48,078 nt of DNA from Firmicutes bacterium UBA4916 (lineage in GTDB: Bacteria; Bacillota; Clostridia; Tissierellales; Tepidimicrobiaceae). Position 1 is the first letter of the stretch. Each line of letters opens with the position of its first letter. The notes under the pieces were generated by a model. The model was not told the origin of the DNA. It searched no databases and saw nothing but the letters and a program-made list of their open reading frames with translations. The position numbers and the translations under genes are program-made. Positions 24,775 through 32,587 of the stretch are shown here, one piece after another. The stretch is from the NCBI GenBank assembly GCA_002398845.1, contig DHBY01000097.1:1-48078 (forward strand). The letters run 5' to 3'.

Positions 24775-25815
24775 TTGCAGAAAATTGAATTAAATAGCTT
24801 GACAATAGAAGAATTAGAAGAATATATATATAATATTGGGGAACAAAAATACAGAGGAGAACAATTATTTACTTTTATTCATAAAAACCAAGGCAGAAAT
24901 ATTGAAAATATTTCTGTGTTCTCCAAGGGACTACGGGACAAGCTAGAGAAGGTTTCGAAGATTAATCAACTAAAGATTTTTAAACGATTTGACTCAAAGG
25001 TTGATAATACAAAAAAATACTTGTTTTTATTGGAAGATAATAATATTATTGAAGGTGTGGCTATGGAGTATAAGCATGGTCTAACTGCTTGTATTTCTAC
25101 ACAAGTAGGATGTAGAATGGACTGCTCCTTTTGTGCATCAACCAAAGAAGGTTTAATAAGAAGCCTAACCCCTGCTGAAATGGTTAGTCAGATATATATG
25201 ATGGAAGAGGATCTAAACGACAAAATTAGCAATATTGTGTTAATGGGAAGCGGAGAGCCTTTAGATAATTATGAAAATGTGATTAAGTTCTTAAATATAA
25301 TCCATCATGAAAAAGGGCATAACACAAGTTATAGAAATATAACTTTATCTACTTGTGGATTAGTTCCAAAGATATATAGTTTAGCAGATGAGGAAATGCC
25401 TATAACCTTATCTATATCGCTTCATTCACCTTTTGATGAAGATAGACGAAAGATAATGCCTATAGGTAATAAATATTCAATTGATGAGATAATGGAGGCC
25501 TGTAGATATTACAATAACAAAACCAATAGAAGGATTACTATAGAATATACACTTATTGAAGGAGTTAATGATAGAATAGCGGATTTAAATGAATTGGTTA
25601 AAATTCTTAGAGGAATAAGTTGCCATGTAAATTTAATACCTTTAAATCCTATAAAAGAATTTAGCCAAGGGAGGCCATCAAGGATTAATATTGAAAGATT
25701 TGAGAAAAGTCTAGCTAAAGCGGGTATACCAGTAACCATACGTAGGGAAATGGGAGGAGACATTAATGCTTCATGTGGACAATTGAGAAGAAGATATACA
25801 GATGAAAGATATTAA
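24775..25815 (+). CDS. rlmN: Dual-specificity 23S rRNA/tRNA m2A methyltransferase RlmN
   Basis: RlmN is a radical SAM methyltransferase that makes 2-methyladenosine at 23S A2503 and tRNA A37. In the 346-residue protein the 4Fe-4S ligands are Cys113, Cys117 and Cys120 in GCRMDCSFC. The resolving/methyl-carrier Cys334 lies in DINASCGQLR. NIVLMGSGEPLDNY and LSISLHSP are conserved core blocks. The TTG start at 24775 lies after GGGGTGAT. It stands between rsmB and prpC. Confidence 0.97.
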   Translation: MQKIELNSLTIEELEEYIYNIGEQKYRGEQLFTFIHKNQGRNIENISVFSKGLRDKLEKVSKINQLKIFKRFDSKVDNTKKYLFLLEDNNIIEGVAMEYKHGLTACISTQVGCRMDCSFCASTKEGLIRSLTPAEMVSQIYMMEEDLNDKISNIVLMGSGEPLDNYENVIKFLNIIHHEKGHNTSYRNITLSTCGLVPKIYSLADEEMPITLSISLHSPFDEDRRKIMPIGNKYSIDEIMEACRYYNNKTNRRITIEYTLIEGVNDRIADLNELVKILRGISCHVNLIPLNPIKEFSQGRPSRINIERFEKSLAKAGIPVTIRREMGGDINASCGQLRRRYTDERY

Positions 25816-25839
25816 AACTTTCCAGTGAGGTGATTTTAT

Positions 25840-26571
25840 ATGAACATTGGCGTAAAAACAGATATAGGAATAATTCGAGACAATAACCAAGATTCCTATT
25901 ATGTTTTTTCTAGTGAAGACTATCCTTTATTTATAATAGCGGATGGAATGGGTGGACACAAAGCAGGTGAGATTGCTAGTAAAATGGCTATTGAAATAAT
26001 AAGTAATAATCTTAAAAATTATTTGATTAATTCATCAGTAGAAAATAAGGAAATTGAAGATGGAATAAGAAAATCTATAGATGAAGCCAATAAGGAAATT
26101 TACAAAAAATCTAAGGAAGATGAGAAATATTCGGGAATGGGAACAACTGTTACCCTAGCATATGTAATAAATGATAGGATATTCATTGGGCATGTAGGGG
26201 ATAGTAGGGCTTATTTATTAAGGAATGGAGTATTATCCCAATTAACACAAGACCATTCTTTAGTGGAAGAGCTCATAAGGAATGGCAGTATCAGTAAAGA
26301 GGAAGCAAAACATCATCCACAGCGCAATATTATCACTAGAGCTGTAGGTACTAGTGGTGATATAAAAGCAGATGTAATATTAGAAAAAAAACATAAAGAT
26401 GACATACTTTTATTATGTACTGATGGATTAACTAATATGGTAGATGAGATTCAAATTAGGGATTCTTTGATTATGAATGAGGATATTCAAAAGGCATGTG
26501 AAGATTTAGTAAAACTCTCAAACGATAGGGGCGGCTTTGATAATATTACTGTTATAGCTGCTAAATTTTAG
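25840..26571 (+). CDS. prpC: PP2C-type Ser/Thr phosphatase PrpC
   Basis: This 243-residue protein is a metal-dependent PP2C phosphatase that reverses PrkC-type phosphorylation. It has RDNNQDSYYV, DGMGGHKAGE, GMGTTVTLAYV, HVGDSRAYLLR and the C-terminal GGFDNITVIAAKF with the metal-binding Asp residues in place. GTGAGGTGATTTT precedes the ATG. It is immediately upstream of prkC (17 bases), the invariant phosphatase-kinase pair of Firmicutes. Confidence 0.96.
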   Translation: MNIGVKTDIGIIRDNNQDSYYVFSSEDYPLFIIADGMGGHKAGEIASKMAIEIISNNLKNYLINSSVENKEIEDGIRKSIDEANKEIYKKSKEDEKYSGMGTTVTLAYVINDRIFIGHVGDSRAYLLRNGVLSQLTQDHSLVEELIRNGSISKEEAKHHPQRNIITRAVGTSGDIKADVILEKKHKDDILLLCTDGLTNMVDEIQIRDSLIMNEDIQKACEDLVKLSNDRGGFDNITVIAAKF

Positions 26572-26588
26572 TAAAGTGAGGTGATAAT

Positions 26589-28532
26589 ATGATTGGAACT
26601 GTATTGGGTGGCAGATATGAAATAATTGAGAAAATTGGCGAGGGTGGAATGGCCCTTGTTTATAAAGCAAAATGTAGATTATTAAATAGATATGTAGCAA
26701 TTAAGGTGTTGAGAGATGAATATGTTAACGATGAAGAATTTATTAAAAAGTTTAGAAAAGAATCTCAGGCAGCAGCGAGTCTTTCTCATCCTAATATCGT
26801 AAATATATATGATGTTGGTGTTGATAAAAAAAATGGCCATGATATACATTATATTGTTATGGAATATATAAAAGGGAAAACATTAAAAGAAATAATTAGA
26901 GAAAAAGGTAAACTAAGTTTTGATGAAACTATGGATTATTCAATACAAATTGCTGAAGCGTTGGAACATGCACATAAAAACCACATAATTCATAGAGATA
27001 TTAAACCTCACAATATAATGGTAACCGAAGATGGTAGAGTAAAGGTAACGGATTTTGGCATTGCTAGAGCTGCTACGTCTTCGACGGTTACTAATACATC
27101 AAATGTAATAGGTTCAGTTCATTATTTTTCTCCTGAGCAAGCCCGTGGAGGATATACTGATGAGAAATCCGATATCTATTCTTTGGGAATCGTTATGTAT
27201 GAGATGATTACTGGAAAGGTACCTTATGAAGGGGACAGCCCAATATCTGTAGCTCTAAAACATATTCAAGAGGAAATTGTTCCACCTCAAGAAATAGATG
27301 AGACAGTGCCGACAAGTTTACAAAATATTATTATGAAATGTGTAAAAAAGAATCAGGCAGATAGATATAGTACGGCCAGCGAACTTTTACGGGATTTAAG
27401 AAGGGTGAAATATTTGGCTGCAGAGGATGCCTTGGATGATACTAGCATTATAGAATCACCAACACAAATAATCCCAATCGTTGGAGATGAAGATATGGGT
27501 AGCATAAAAAAACATAAAAAGGAAAAAGATAAAAAGCATAAAAAAAATGGTAGTGAAGGTGGCCTCAAAATTAAGGTTTTAGCCATATTACTCGCTTTTA
27601 TACTTGTAAGCTCCATAGCTTTAGGATATTACAAGCTTAAGGATTACTTTATATCCTCAGAGGTAACAGTACGTGATTTGGTTGGAATGAATAGAGATGT
27701 GGCAGCAGCAGAGTTAGAAAAAATGGGTTTATCACTTAAGGTGGTTAAAGAAGTATATGATAGTGATTTTAATGAAGGCGAAATAGTATGGCAAAGTGTA
27801 GAAGAAGGGCAAAAAGTTAAGAAGGGTTATACAATTGAAGTAAATGTTAGTAAGGGCGGTGAACTTGTTAAAGTTCCAAGTCTAATAAATAAAAACATTA
27901 CCGAAATAGATGAAATTCTAAGCCAATATGGACTAGAAGAAGGTGCACCTGATTATGAATTTAATGATGCTGTAGAAGCAAATATCATCATTAATCAAAG
28001 TCCAGAACCTTATTCTGAAGTTGAAAAAGGAACAAAAATAAATATTGTAATCAGCAAAGGACCAGAAAAGAAAACAACTGTAATGCCAAAATTAATAGGA
28101 CTAAAAGAAAATGAAGCCTATAATTCTCTTATTGCAAATCAGTTAGTAAAAGGAAATAGAAAAGATGAGCCAAGTGATGAATATCCTAAGGGAGATGTAA
28201 TATGGCAAAGTATAGAAGCAGGCACTGAACTTCAGATCAATACAGCGGTGGATATAACTGTTAGCAGTGGCCCAGAAGAAAGAGAAGAACCAGAGGATAA
28301 TAAGGATAAAGAAGTTCCATTTAATATTGATTTAGCTTTGCCGCAAGAGGGAGGCGAAGTTACGGTAAGAGTGGAAAGAATCCAAGATGGCGAGACTGAC
28401 ACTGTATATAATAAAGTTCATGAAGCAGATGGCAAAACTATAACGATACCACTTAAAGGAAAACTAGATTCACAATATAAATTTTATTTTAATGACCAAT
28501 GTGTAGATACTCGACAACATCCTGGTGCATAG
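26589..28532 (+). CDS. prkC: PASTA-domain Ser/Thr kinase PrkC
   Basis: PrkC is the membrane receptor kinase that senses muropeptides or lipid II and helps control germination, growth and wall metabolism. The cytoplasmic kinase domain (1-270) has GEGGMA at 17-22, Lys39, the HRD at 135-137, DFGIA and SPEQARGGYTDEKSDIYSLG. A lysine-rich juxtamembrane stretch follows, then one membrane helix (about 328-350) and three PASTA repeats (about 356-565). After an acidic linker the protein ends in a beta-rich domain of about 75 residues. The C-terminal 90 residues are an extra domain relative to minimal PASTA kinases. AGTGAGGTGAT precedes the ATG. Confidence 0.96.
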   Translation: MIGTVLGGRYEIIEKIGEGGMALVYKAKCRLLNRYVAIKVLRDEYVNDEEFIKKFRKESQAAASLSHPNIVNIYDVGVDKKNGHDIHYIVMEYIKGKTLKEIIREKGKLSFDETMDYSIQIAEALEHAHKNHIIHRDIKPHNIMVTEDGRVKVTDFGIARAATSSTVTNTSNVIGSVHYFSPEQARGGYTDEKSDIYSLGIVMYEMITGKVPYEGDSPISVALKHIQEEIVPPQEIDETVPTSLQNIIMKCVKKNQADRYSTASELLRDLRRVKYLAAEDALDDTSIIESPTQIIPIVGDEDMGSIKKHKKEKDKKHKKNGSEGGLKIKVLAILLAFILVSSIALGYYKLKDYFISSEVTVRDLVGMNRDVAAAELEKMGLSLKVVKEVYDSDFNEGEIVWQSVEEGQKVKKGYTIEVNVSKGGELVKVPSLINKNITEIDEILSQYGLEEGAPDYEFNDAVEANIIINQSPEPYSEVEKGTKINIVISKGPEKKTTVMPKLIGLKENEAYNSLIANQLVKGNRKDEPSDEYPKGDVIWQSIEAGTELQINTAVDITVSSGPEEREEPEDNKDKEVPFNIDLALPQEGGEVTVRVERIQDGETDTVYNKVHEADGKTITIPLKGKLDSQYKFYFNDQCVDTRQHPGA

Positions 28533-28542
28533 GAGGCTTTAA

Positions 28543-29421
28543 ATGCTAGAAGGTATTATTATTAAAGGAATTGGCGGATTTTATTATGTAGAAACTGAAA
28601 AAGGCATTTATGAATGTAGGGCTAGAGGATTATTTAGGGAGGAAAAGATAATACCTTTAATTGGAGACAGGGTATTAATCAGAATTAGTGAAGAGGATAA
28701 CACTGGATATATAGAAAAGATATATAATAGAAAATCTCAGCTGACAAGACCCCCTGTTGCAAATGTTACTCAAGCCATTATAGTCATGAGTATAAAAAAT
28801 CCAGATATAAACTTTTGGCTACTGGATAGGTTTTTAGTTATGGCTGAGTATGAAAATTTAAATGTTGAGATATGTATAAATAAAATAGATTTAGATGATA
28901 AGGAAGAAATAAGTTTAATTGAAAATATATATAGCAAAGCGGGTTACAGTATAATTAAGACTAGCACTAAAACTAATGAAGGGATTTTAGAACTAAAAGC
29001 GCTATTAAAAGATAATATTACAGTTTTTGCAGGGCCCTCAGGTGTAGGTAAATCATCTTTATTGAATAAAATAGATACTAAGCTTAAGCTTGCAACCGGA
29101 GAGGTAAGCAAAAAAACTACTCGTGGAAAACATACTACTCGACATGTAGAATTAATAGAATTAGATTCAGATAGCTATGTTCTTGATACTCCTGGTTTTA
29201 GTTCTTTAAGTCTTGATTTTATTAAATCAGATGTAGAATTAGCCAAGTATTTTAAAGAAATTTATAAATATAGTGATAAGTGCAAGTTTATTTCTTGCTT
29301 GCATCATAAAGAACCAGGTTGTGAGGTAAAAAGACAGGTAGATGAAGGAAATATATCTAATACTCGTTATGAAAATTATTTATATTTCCTTAATGAGATT
29401 AAAAATATTAGGAGGTATTGA
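28543..29421 (+). CDS. rsgA: Ribosome small-subunit biogenesis GTPase RsgA
   Basis: RsgA is a circularly permuted GTPase for late 30S maturation. The 292-residue protein has an N-terminal OB fold, the GTPase core with G1 FAGPSGVGKSSLLN late in the order and G3 LDTPGFSSL after it, as expected for the permuted order. A C-terminal zinc knuckle has CKFISCLHHKEPGC. AGGAGG precedes the ATG. It ends one base before rpe begins, so the two are probably coupled. Confidence 0.96.
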   Translation: MLEGIIIKGIGGFYYVETEKGIYECRARGLFREEKIIPLIGDRVLIRISEEDNTGYIEKIYNRKSQLTRPPVANVTQAIIVMSIKNPDINFWLLDRFLVMAEYENLNVEICINKIDLDDKEEISLIENIYSKAGYSIIKTSTKTNEGILELKALLKDNITVFAGPSGVGKSSLLNKIDTKLKLATGEVSKKTTRGKHTTRHVELIELDSDSYVLDTPGFSSLSLDFIKSDVELAKYFKEIYKYSDKCKFISCLHHKEPGCEVKRQVDEGNISNTRYENYLYFLNEIKNIRRY

Positions 29422-29422
29422 T

Positions 29423-30070
29423 ATGGTCCAAGTATCACCTTCCATTTTATCTGCAGATTTTGGAAGTTTAAAAGAAGAAATATTGAAATTAGAAGAAGGA
29501 GGAGCAGATTATATCCATCTAGATGTAATGGATGGTATATATGTGCCAAATATTACATTTGGACCTTCTATAATTGGCAAGTTAAGAGATATTACTGACA
29601 TTCCTTTTGACGTGCATTTAATGATCGATAGACCTGAAAGGTATATAAAGGATTTCGTTAAGGCTGGGGCAGATATTATAACCGTCCATGAAGAATCTAC
29701 TACTCATTTGCACAGGACTATTGAAGAGATTAAATCTTACGGTGTAAAGGCTGGGGTTGCATTAAACCCATCTACTCCCCTTAATAATATTAGGTATGTG
29801 TTGAATTATATAGATATGGTTTTAATAATGACAGTTAATCCAGGGTTTGGGGGGCAAAAGTTTATTGGATCCATGGAAGGAAAAATAAAAAAGCTAAGGG
29901 AAATAATAGAGGACAAAGAATTAGATATACTTATAGAAGCAGATGGAGGCATAAAGCTTAATAATGCTAAAGATATAATTGATTATGGAGTTGATATTAT
30001 AGTAGTTGGCTCGGGAATCTTTGAAGCAGAGGATGCCGCTGAAAGGACTAAAATGTTTAAAGAATTGTAA
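29423..30070 (+). CDS. rpe: Ribulose-phosphate 3-epimerase
   Basis: Rpe interconverts ribulose 5-phosphate and xylulose 5-phosphate in the pentose phosphate pathway. The 215-residue TIM barrel has SPSILSADFGSLKEEI, HLDVMDGIYVPN with the metal and catalytic residues, HLMI, MTVNPGFGGQKF and a phosphate loop VVGSGIF. The ATG at 29423 sits behind AGGAGG; a longer frame that starts in rsgA is rejected. rsgA-rpe-thiN order is as in Bacillus, with thiT inserted here. Confidence 0.96.
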   Translation: MVQVSPSILSADFGSLKEEILKLEEGGADYIHLDVMDGIYVPNITFGPSIIGKLRDITDIPFDVHLMIDRPERYIKDFVKAGADIITVHEESTTHLHRTIEEIKSYGVKAGVALNPSTPLNNIRYVLNYIDMVLIMTVNPGFGGQKFIGSMEGKIKKLREIIEDKELDILIEADGGIKLNNAKDIIDYGVDIIVVGSGIFEAEDAAERTKMFKEL

Positions 30071-30098
30071 TTGAAATATAAAGTATTTATGATATAAT
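30071..30098 (+). promoter_or_regulatory. Promoter of the TPP-riboswitch transcript
   Basis: TTGAAA (30071-30076) and a perfect, extended TG-A-TATAAT (30093-30098) are spaced by 16 bases, just after the rpe stop codon and ahead of the riboswitch. Confidence 0.75.
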
Positions 30099-30124
30099 AG
30101 ATTCAAGAACTAAATAAGGTGTTT

Positions 30125-30212
30125 TATCACTAGGGGAGCTGTTGCTGAGAGGGGATTTTATCCCGACCCTTTTTAACCTGAACTAGGTAATCCTAGCGTA
30201 GGAAAGTGAATA
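30125..30212 (+). promoter_or_regulatory. TPP (THI-box) riboswitch
   Basis: The stretch shows the hallmarks of the thiamine pyrophosphate aptamer: TAGGGGAGCT, GCTGAGAGGGG, ACCCTTTT-ACCTGA and CTAGGTAATCCTAGCGTAGGAAAGTG. The order and spacing match the class, with the 5' and 3' ends pairing as P1 (TCACT with AGTGA). The downstream terminator at 30226-30258 forms the expression platform; TPP binding would lower transcription into thiT and thiN. Confidence 0.95.
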
Positions 30213-30225
30213 TGATTGTTTACGT

Positions 30226-30258
30226 ATCCATTACCTATATTCAGGTAATGGATTTTTT
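30226..30258 (+). terminator. Expression-platform terminator of the TPP riboswitch
   Basis: ATCCATTACCT (30226-30236) and AGGTAATGGAT (30243-30253) form a perfect 11-bp stem followed by TTTTT, 21 bases before the thiT start. TPP-bound aptamer would allow this stem to form. Confidence 0.9.
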
Positions 30259-30279
30259 AATTTTAAAGGAGGCAGTGAA

Positions 30280-30819
30280 ATGAAGAAGTGGAGTACAAAG
30301 ATGTTGGTAGAGGCAGGGATTATGATAGCTTTATCTATTGTATTAAGTAGAATAAAGATTTATGAAGCCCCTCAAGGAGGTTCTGTAACTGCAGGTAGTA
30401 TGATACCAATTATATTATTTGCTATGAGATGGGGTGTAGGTCCAGGTGTTGTTGCAGGGGCTACTTTTGGAGTTTTAAAGCTAATGCTTGGAGGATGGGT
30501 GTTTAGTCCAATCCAAGCTATATTAGAGTACCCAATAGCCTTTGGGGTTCTTGGATTGGCAGGTATTTTTTCTAATTCAAACAAAAACACTAATGATATG
30601 AACTACTTTCAAATTGTTTTATCGGTCTTTTTAGCTATAGGAGCAAGATTTATTTGTCATTTATTAGCAGGAGTAATTTTCTTTAGTGAATATGCAGGGG
30701 CTAAAAATCCTTGGTTTTATTCTGCAGGATACCAATTATCTTATTTAGTGCCAGAATTTATTATTTCTGCTATTATATTATCTCTGATTTGGAAACCTTT
30801 AAGTAAGATATCAAAATAA
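30280..30819 (+). CDS. thiT: ECF thiamine transporter substrate-binding subunit ThiT
   Basis: ThiT is the S-component that binds thiamine and works with the shared EcfT/EcfA module encoded elsewhere. The 179-residue protein has six membrane helices, and the thiamine-site blocks are GGSVTAGSMIPI, FAMRWGVGPG and ILEYPIAFG. The riboswitch ahead of it supports thiamine as the ligand. AAAGGAGG precedes the ATG. It is co-transcribed with thiN, which turns imported thiamine into TPP. Confidence 0.94.
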   Translation: MKKWSTKMLVEAGIMIALSIVLSRIKIYEAPQGGSVTAGSMIPIILFAMRWGVGPGVVAGATFGVLKLMLGGWVFSPIQAILEYPIAFGVLGLAGIFSNSNKNTNDMNYFQIVLSVFLAIGARFICHLLAGVIFFSEYAGAKNPWFYSAGYQLSYLVPEFIISAIILSLIWKPLSKISK

Positions 30820-30837
30820 TGAAAGTAGGAGATTTAT

Positions 30838-31473
30838 ATGAATGCTTTAATTATTTCAAACGGAAGTATATTGAATTTGAATAAGCTAAAAGAAATTGGG
30901 AAACAATCTGATTTTATTTTATCTGCTGATGGAGGTACTAATCATTGTTTGAAAGTATCTTTAATACCTAACATTGTCATTGGAGATTTAGATTCTATTT
31001 CAGATGAGGCATTAAAAATAATCCAGGAAAACCATATCCCCATAGAAAAATTCCCAGTAAAAAAAGATGCAACTGATACGGAACTATCCATAGATTATTT
31101 AATCAATAAGGGATTTAAGGACATAACTTTAATGGGAGCCATTGGAAGCAGGATGGATCATACTCTAGGCAATATGCTATTACTTAATAAACTACTTGAA
31201 AACGGTGTTAAAGGAAGAATAATAAATGATAATAATACAATATATTTGGTTGATGATGAGTTAATATTAACTGGCAGGGAAGACGAGTTTATATCAGTAA
31301 TTCCTATTGCTGATAATGGGGCAGTAGTCACATTAACAGGGTTTGAATATACGCTAAACAAAACAAAGATAGATTATGGTTCAACCCGCGGCATAAGTAA
31401 TAGGATTACAGGAGATAAGGGTTATATAAAAGTCCATGAAGGAAAATGTTTAATTTTTGTATCAAAGGATTAG
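30838..31473 (+). CDS. thiN: Thiamine pyrophosphokinase
   Basis: ThiN transfers diphosphate from ATP to thiamine, making TPP. The 211-residue protein has SADGGTNH, GDLDSIS, FPVKKDATDTELSIDY and GAIGSRMDHTLGN; these hold the metal and thiamine sites. The C-terminal domain ends in beta strands with the conserved GISNR block. GTAGGAG precedes the ATG, 18 bases after thiT. With the riboswitch, transport and activation form one salvage unit under TPP control. Confidence 0.95.
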   Translation: MNALIISNGSILNLNKLKEIGKQSDFILSADGGTNHCLKVSLIPNIVIGDLDSISDEALKIIQENHIPIEKFPVKKDATDTELSIDYLINKGFKDITLMGAIGSRMDHTLGNMLLLNKLLENGVKGRIINDNNTIYLVDDELILTGREDEFISVIPIADNGAVVTLTGFEYTLNKTKIDYGSTRGISNRITGDKGYIKVHEGKCLIFVSKD

Positions 31474-31482
31474 ATATAATGG

Positions 31483-31517
31483 GCAGGATAAAAGTTTTAA
31501 CTTTTATCTTGCTTTTT
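31483..31517 (+). terminator. Intrinsic terminator after thiN
   Basis: GCAGGATAAAAG (31483-31494) pairs with CTTTTATCTTGC (31501-31512) with a single wobble, followed by TTTTT. Confidence 0.85.
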
Positions 31518-31606
31518 CATTTAGTAAGGATATAGCAAATATTTATGTAACTAAAGTATAAATATAAGAATAAGATAGAGTAAACCATATTATTTGGGGT
31601 GTTATT

Positions 31607-31777
31607 ATGAAACGTATTTATTATAGATATAGACGTAAAACAAAAAGAATAGTAGGCATAGTTTTAGGAATCATAGGCAGTTTAATAATACTAAAGTTTA
31701 TACCTATGGAGGTTTTTCTATTTTTAATTGGAGTAGTTTTAGTAGTTATGGGATTTTTAATATTAAAAACAAAATAA
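31607..31777 (+). CDS. Small two-helix membrane protein (56 aa) at the spoVM position
   Basis: A 56-codon frame starts at ATG 31607 after TTGGGGTG and ends in the bidirectional terminator. The product has a strongly basic start (MKRIYYRYRRKTKR) and two hydrophobic helices (about 15-30 and 36-53) joined by KFIPME. It lies exactly between thiN and rpmB, where Bacillus has spoVM, but it is longer and I do not see the SpoVM sequence. I do not recognise its family. The good ribosome site, clean stop and terminator make it likely real. Confidence 0.65.
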   Translation: MKRIYYRYRRKTKRIVGIVLGIIGSLIILKFIPMEVFLFLIGVVLVVMGFLILKTK

Positions 31778-31816
31778 GGCTTCCAGTCCTTTTAGTGGAA
31801 GCCTTATTTTTTATAA
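31771..31816. terminator. Bidirectional terminator between the small ORF and rpmB
   Basis: AAAATAAGGCTTCCA (31771-31785) and TGGAAGCCTTATTTT (31796-31810) form a perfect 15-bp stem with A-rich and T-rich flanks, serving both convergent genes. The stop of the 56-codon ORF and the last codons region of rpmB flank it. Confidence 0.9.
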
Positions 31817-32002
31817 TGCTCTTTCAACATAGCCAGATCTTAAACATCTAGTACAAACATTAATCCTCTTTGTACTGCCATTTACAACGGCTCTTACTCT
31901 TCTAATGTTTGGAGACCAGCTTCTATTGCCTTTTTTATTTGAAAAAGTTACTTTGTTTCCATATACTTTTTCTTTTCCGCATATATCGCATCTTCTTGCC
32001 AT
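31811..32002 (-). CDS. rpmB: 50S ribosomal protein L28
   Basis: The 63-residue protein is L28, starting MARRCDICGKEKVYGN and with RSWSPNIRRVRAVVNGSTKRINVCTRC. It carries the zinc-type CxxC pairs, CDIC and CTRC, so this is the zinc-binding (C+) form. The start has AGGAGG upstream. It is transcribed against its neighbours and is flanked by a bidirectional terminator, as in Bacillus where rpmB is also opposite to yloU. Confidence 0.97.
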   Translation of the reverse strand: MARRCDICGKEKVYGNKVTFSNKKGNRSWSPNIRRVRAVVNGSTKRINVCTRCLRSGYVERAL

Positions 32003-32144
32003 ATAAACACCTCCTTAACCGATTATAGAAAAGAATATATTGGTATATATTATCTTTTTAATAATAACACATTATATTTTAACACAACAAACAATAAAAA
32101 AGCAACTAAAATAATAGATAAAGTAAATAGTTAGATGTAAATAG

Positions 32145-32173
32145 TTGAACTATTTAGTGTTATAAGGTAAAAT
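32145..32173 (+). promoter_or_regulatory. Promoter of yloU-yloV
   Basis: TTGAAC (32145-32150) and TAAAAT (32168-32173) are spaced by exactly 17 bases, about 40 bases ahead of the yloU start codon. Confidence 0.65.
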
Positions 32174-32212
32174 ATACCCATATAGTAATTATAAATAAGG
32201 AGGCGATATTTC

Positions 32213-32569
32213 GTGCCAGCTAAGACAAGTAATGAGTATGGATATATCAATATAGATGATAGCGTTATTGCAACAATAGCAGGCCTTTCAGCCATGGAAA
32301 GTTATGGTATAGTAGGTATGGCTAGCAAAAACGCCACTGATGGTTTCTTCGAGTTGTTGAAATGGGATAATCTATCAAAAGGAGTTAAAATATACACTGA
32401 TGGAAATGAAGTCGCAATTAACCTACATGTTATATTAGAATTTGGAATGAGAATATCCGTAGTAGCTGAAAATATAATTGAAAAAGTAAAATTTAATGTA
32501 GAAAATCTAACTGGTCTTAAAGTAAGTAAAGTAAATGTATATGTACAAGGAATTAGAGTTGAAAAGTAG
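32213..32569 (+). CDS. Asp23/Gls24 family protein (YloU)
   Basis: The 118-residue protein belongs to the Asp23/Gls24 family of small cytoplasmic or membrane-peripheral proteins linked to envelope stress. It has YGYINIDDSVIATIAGLSAMESYGIVGM at the start (shown here only as the family's usual opening) and the NVYVQGIRV ending. GGAGGCGAT precedes the GTG start at 32213. It is followed by the FakA-like yloV 18 bases later, the constant pair of Firmicutes; a shared role in fatty-acid or envelope metabolism is likely but unproven. Confidence 0.93.
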   Translation: MPAKTSNEYGYINIDDSVIATIAGLSAMESYGIVGMASKNATDGFFELLKWDNLSKGVKIYTDGNEVAINLHVILEFGMRISVVAENIIEKVKFNVENLTGLKVSKVNVYVQGIRVEK

Positions 32570-32587
32570 TTTAAGGAGGTACTACAA

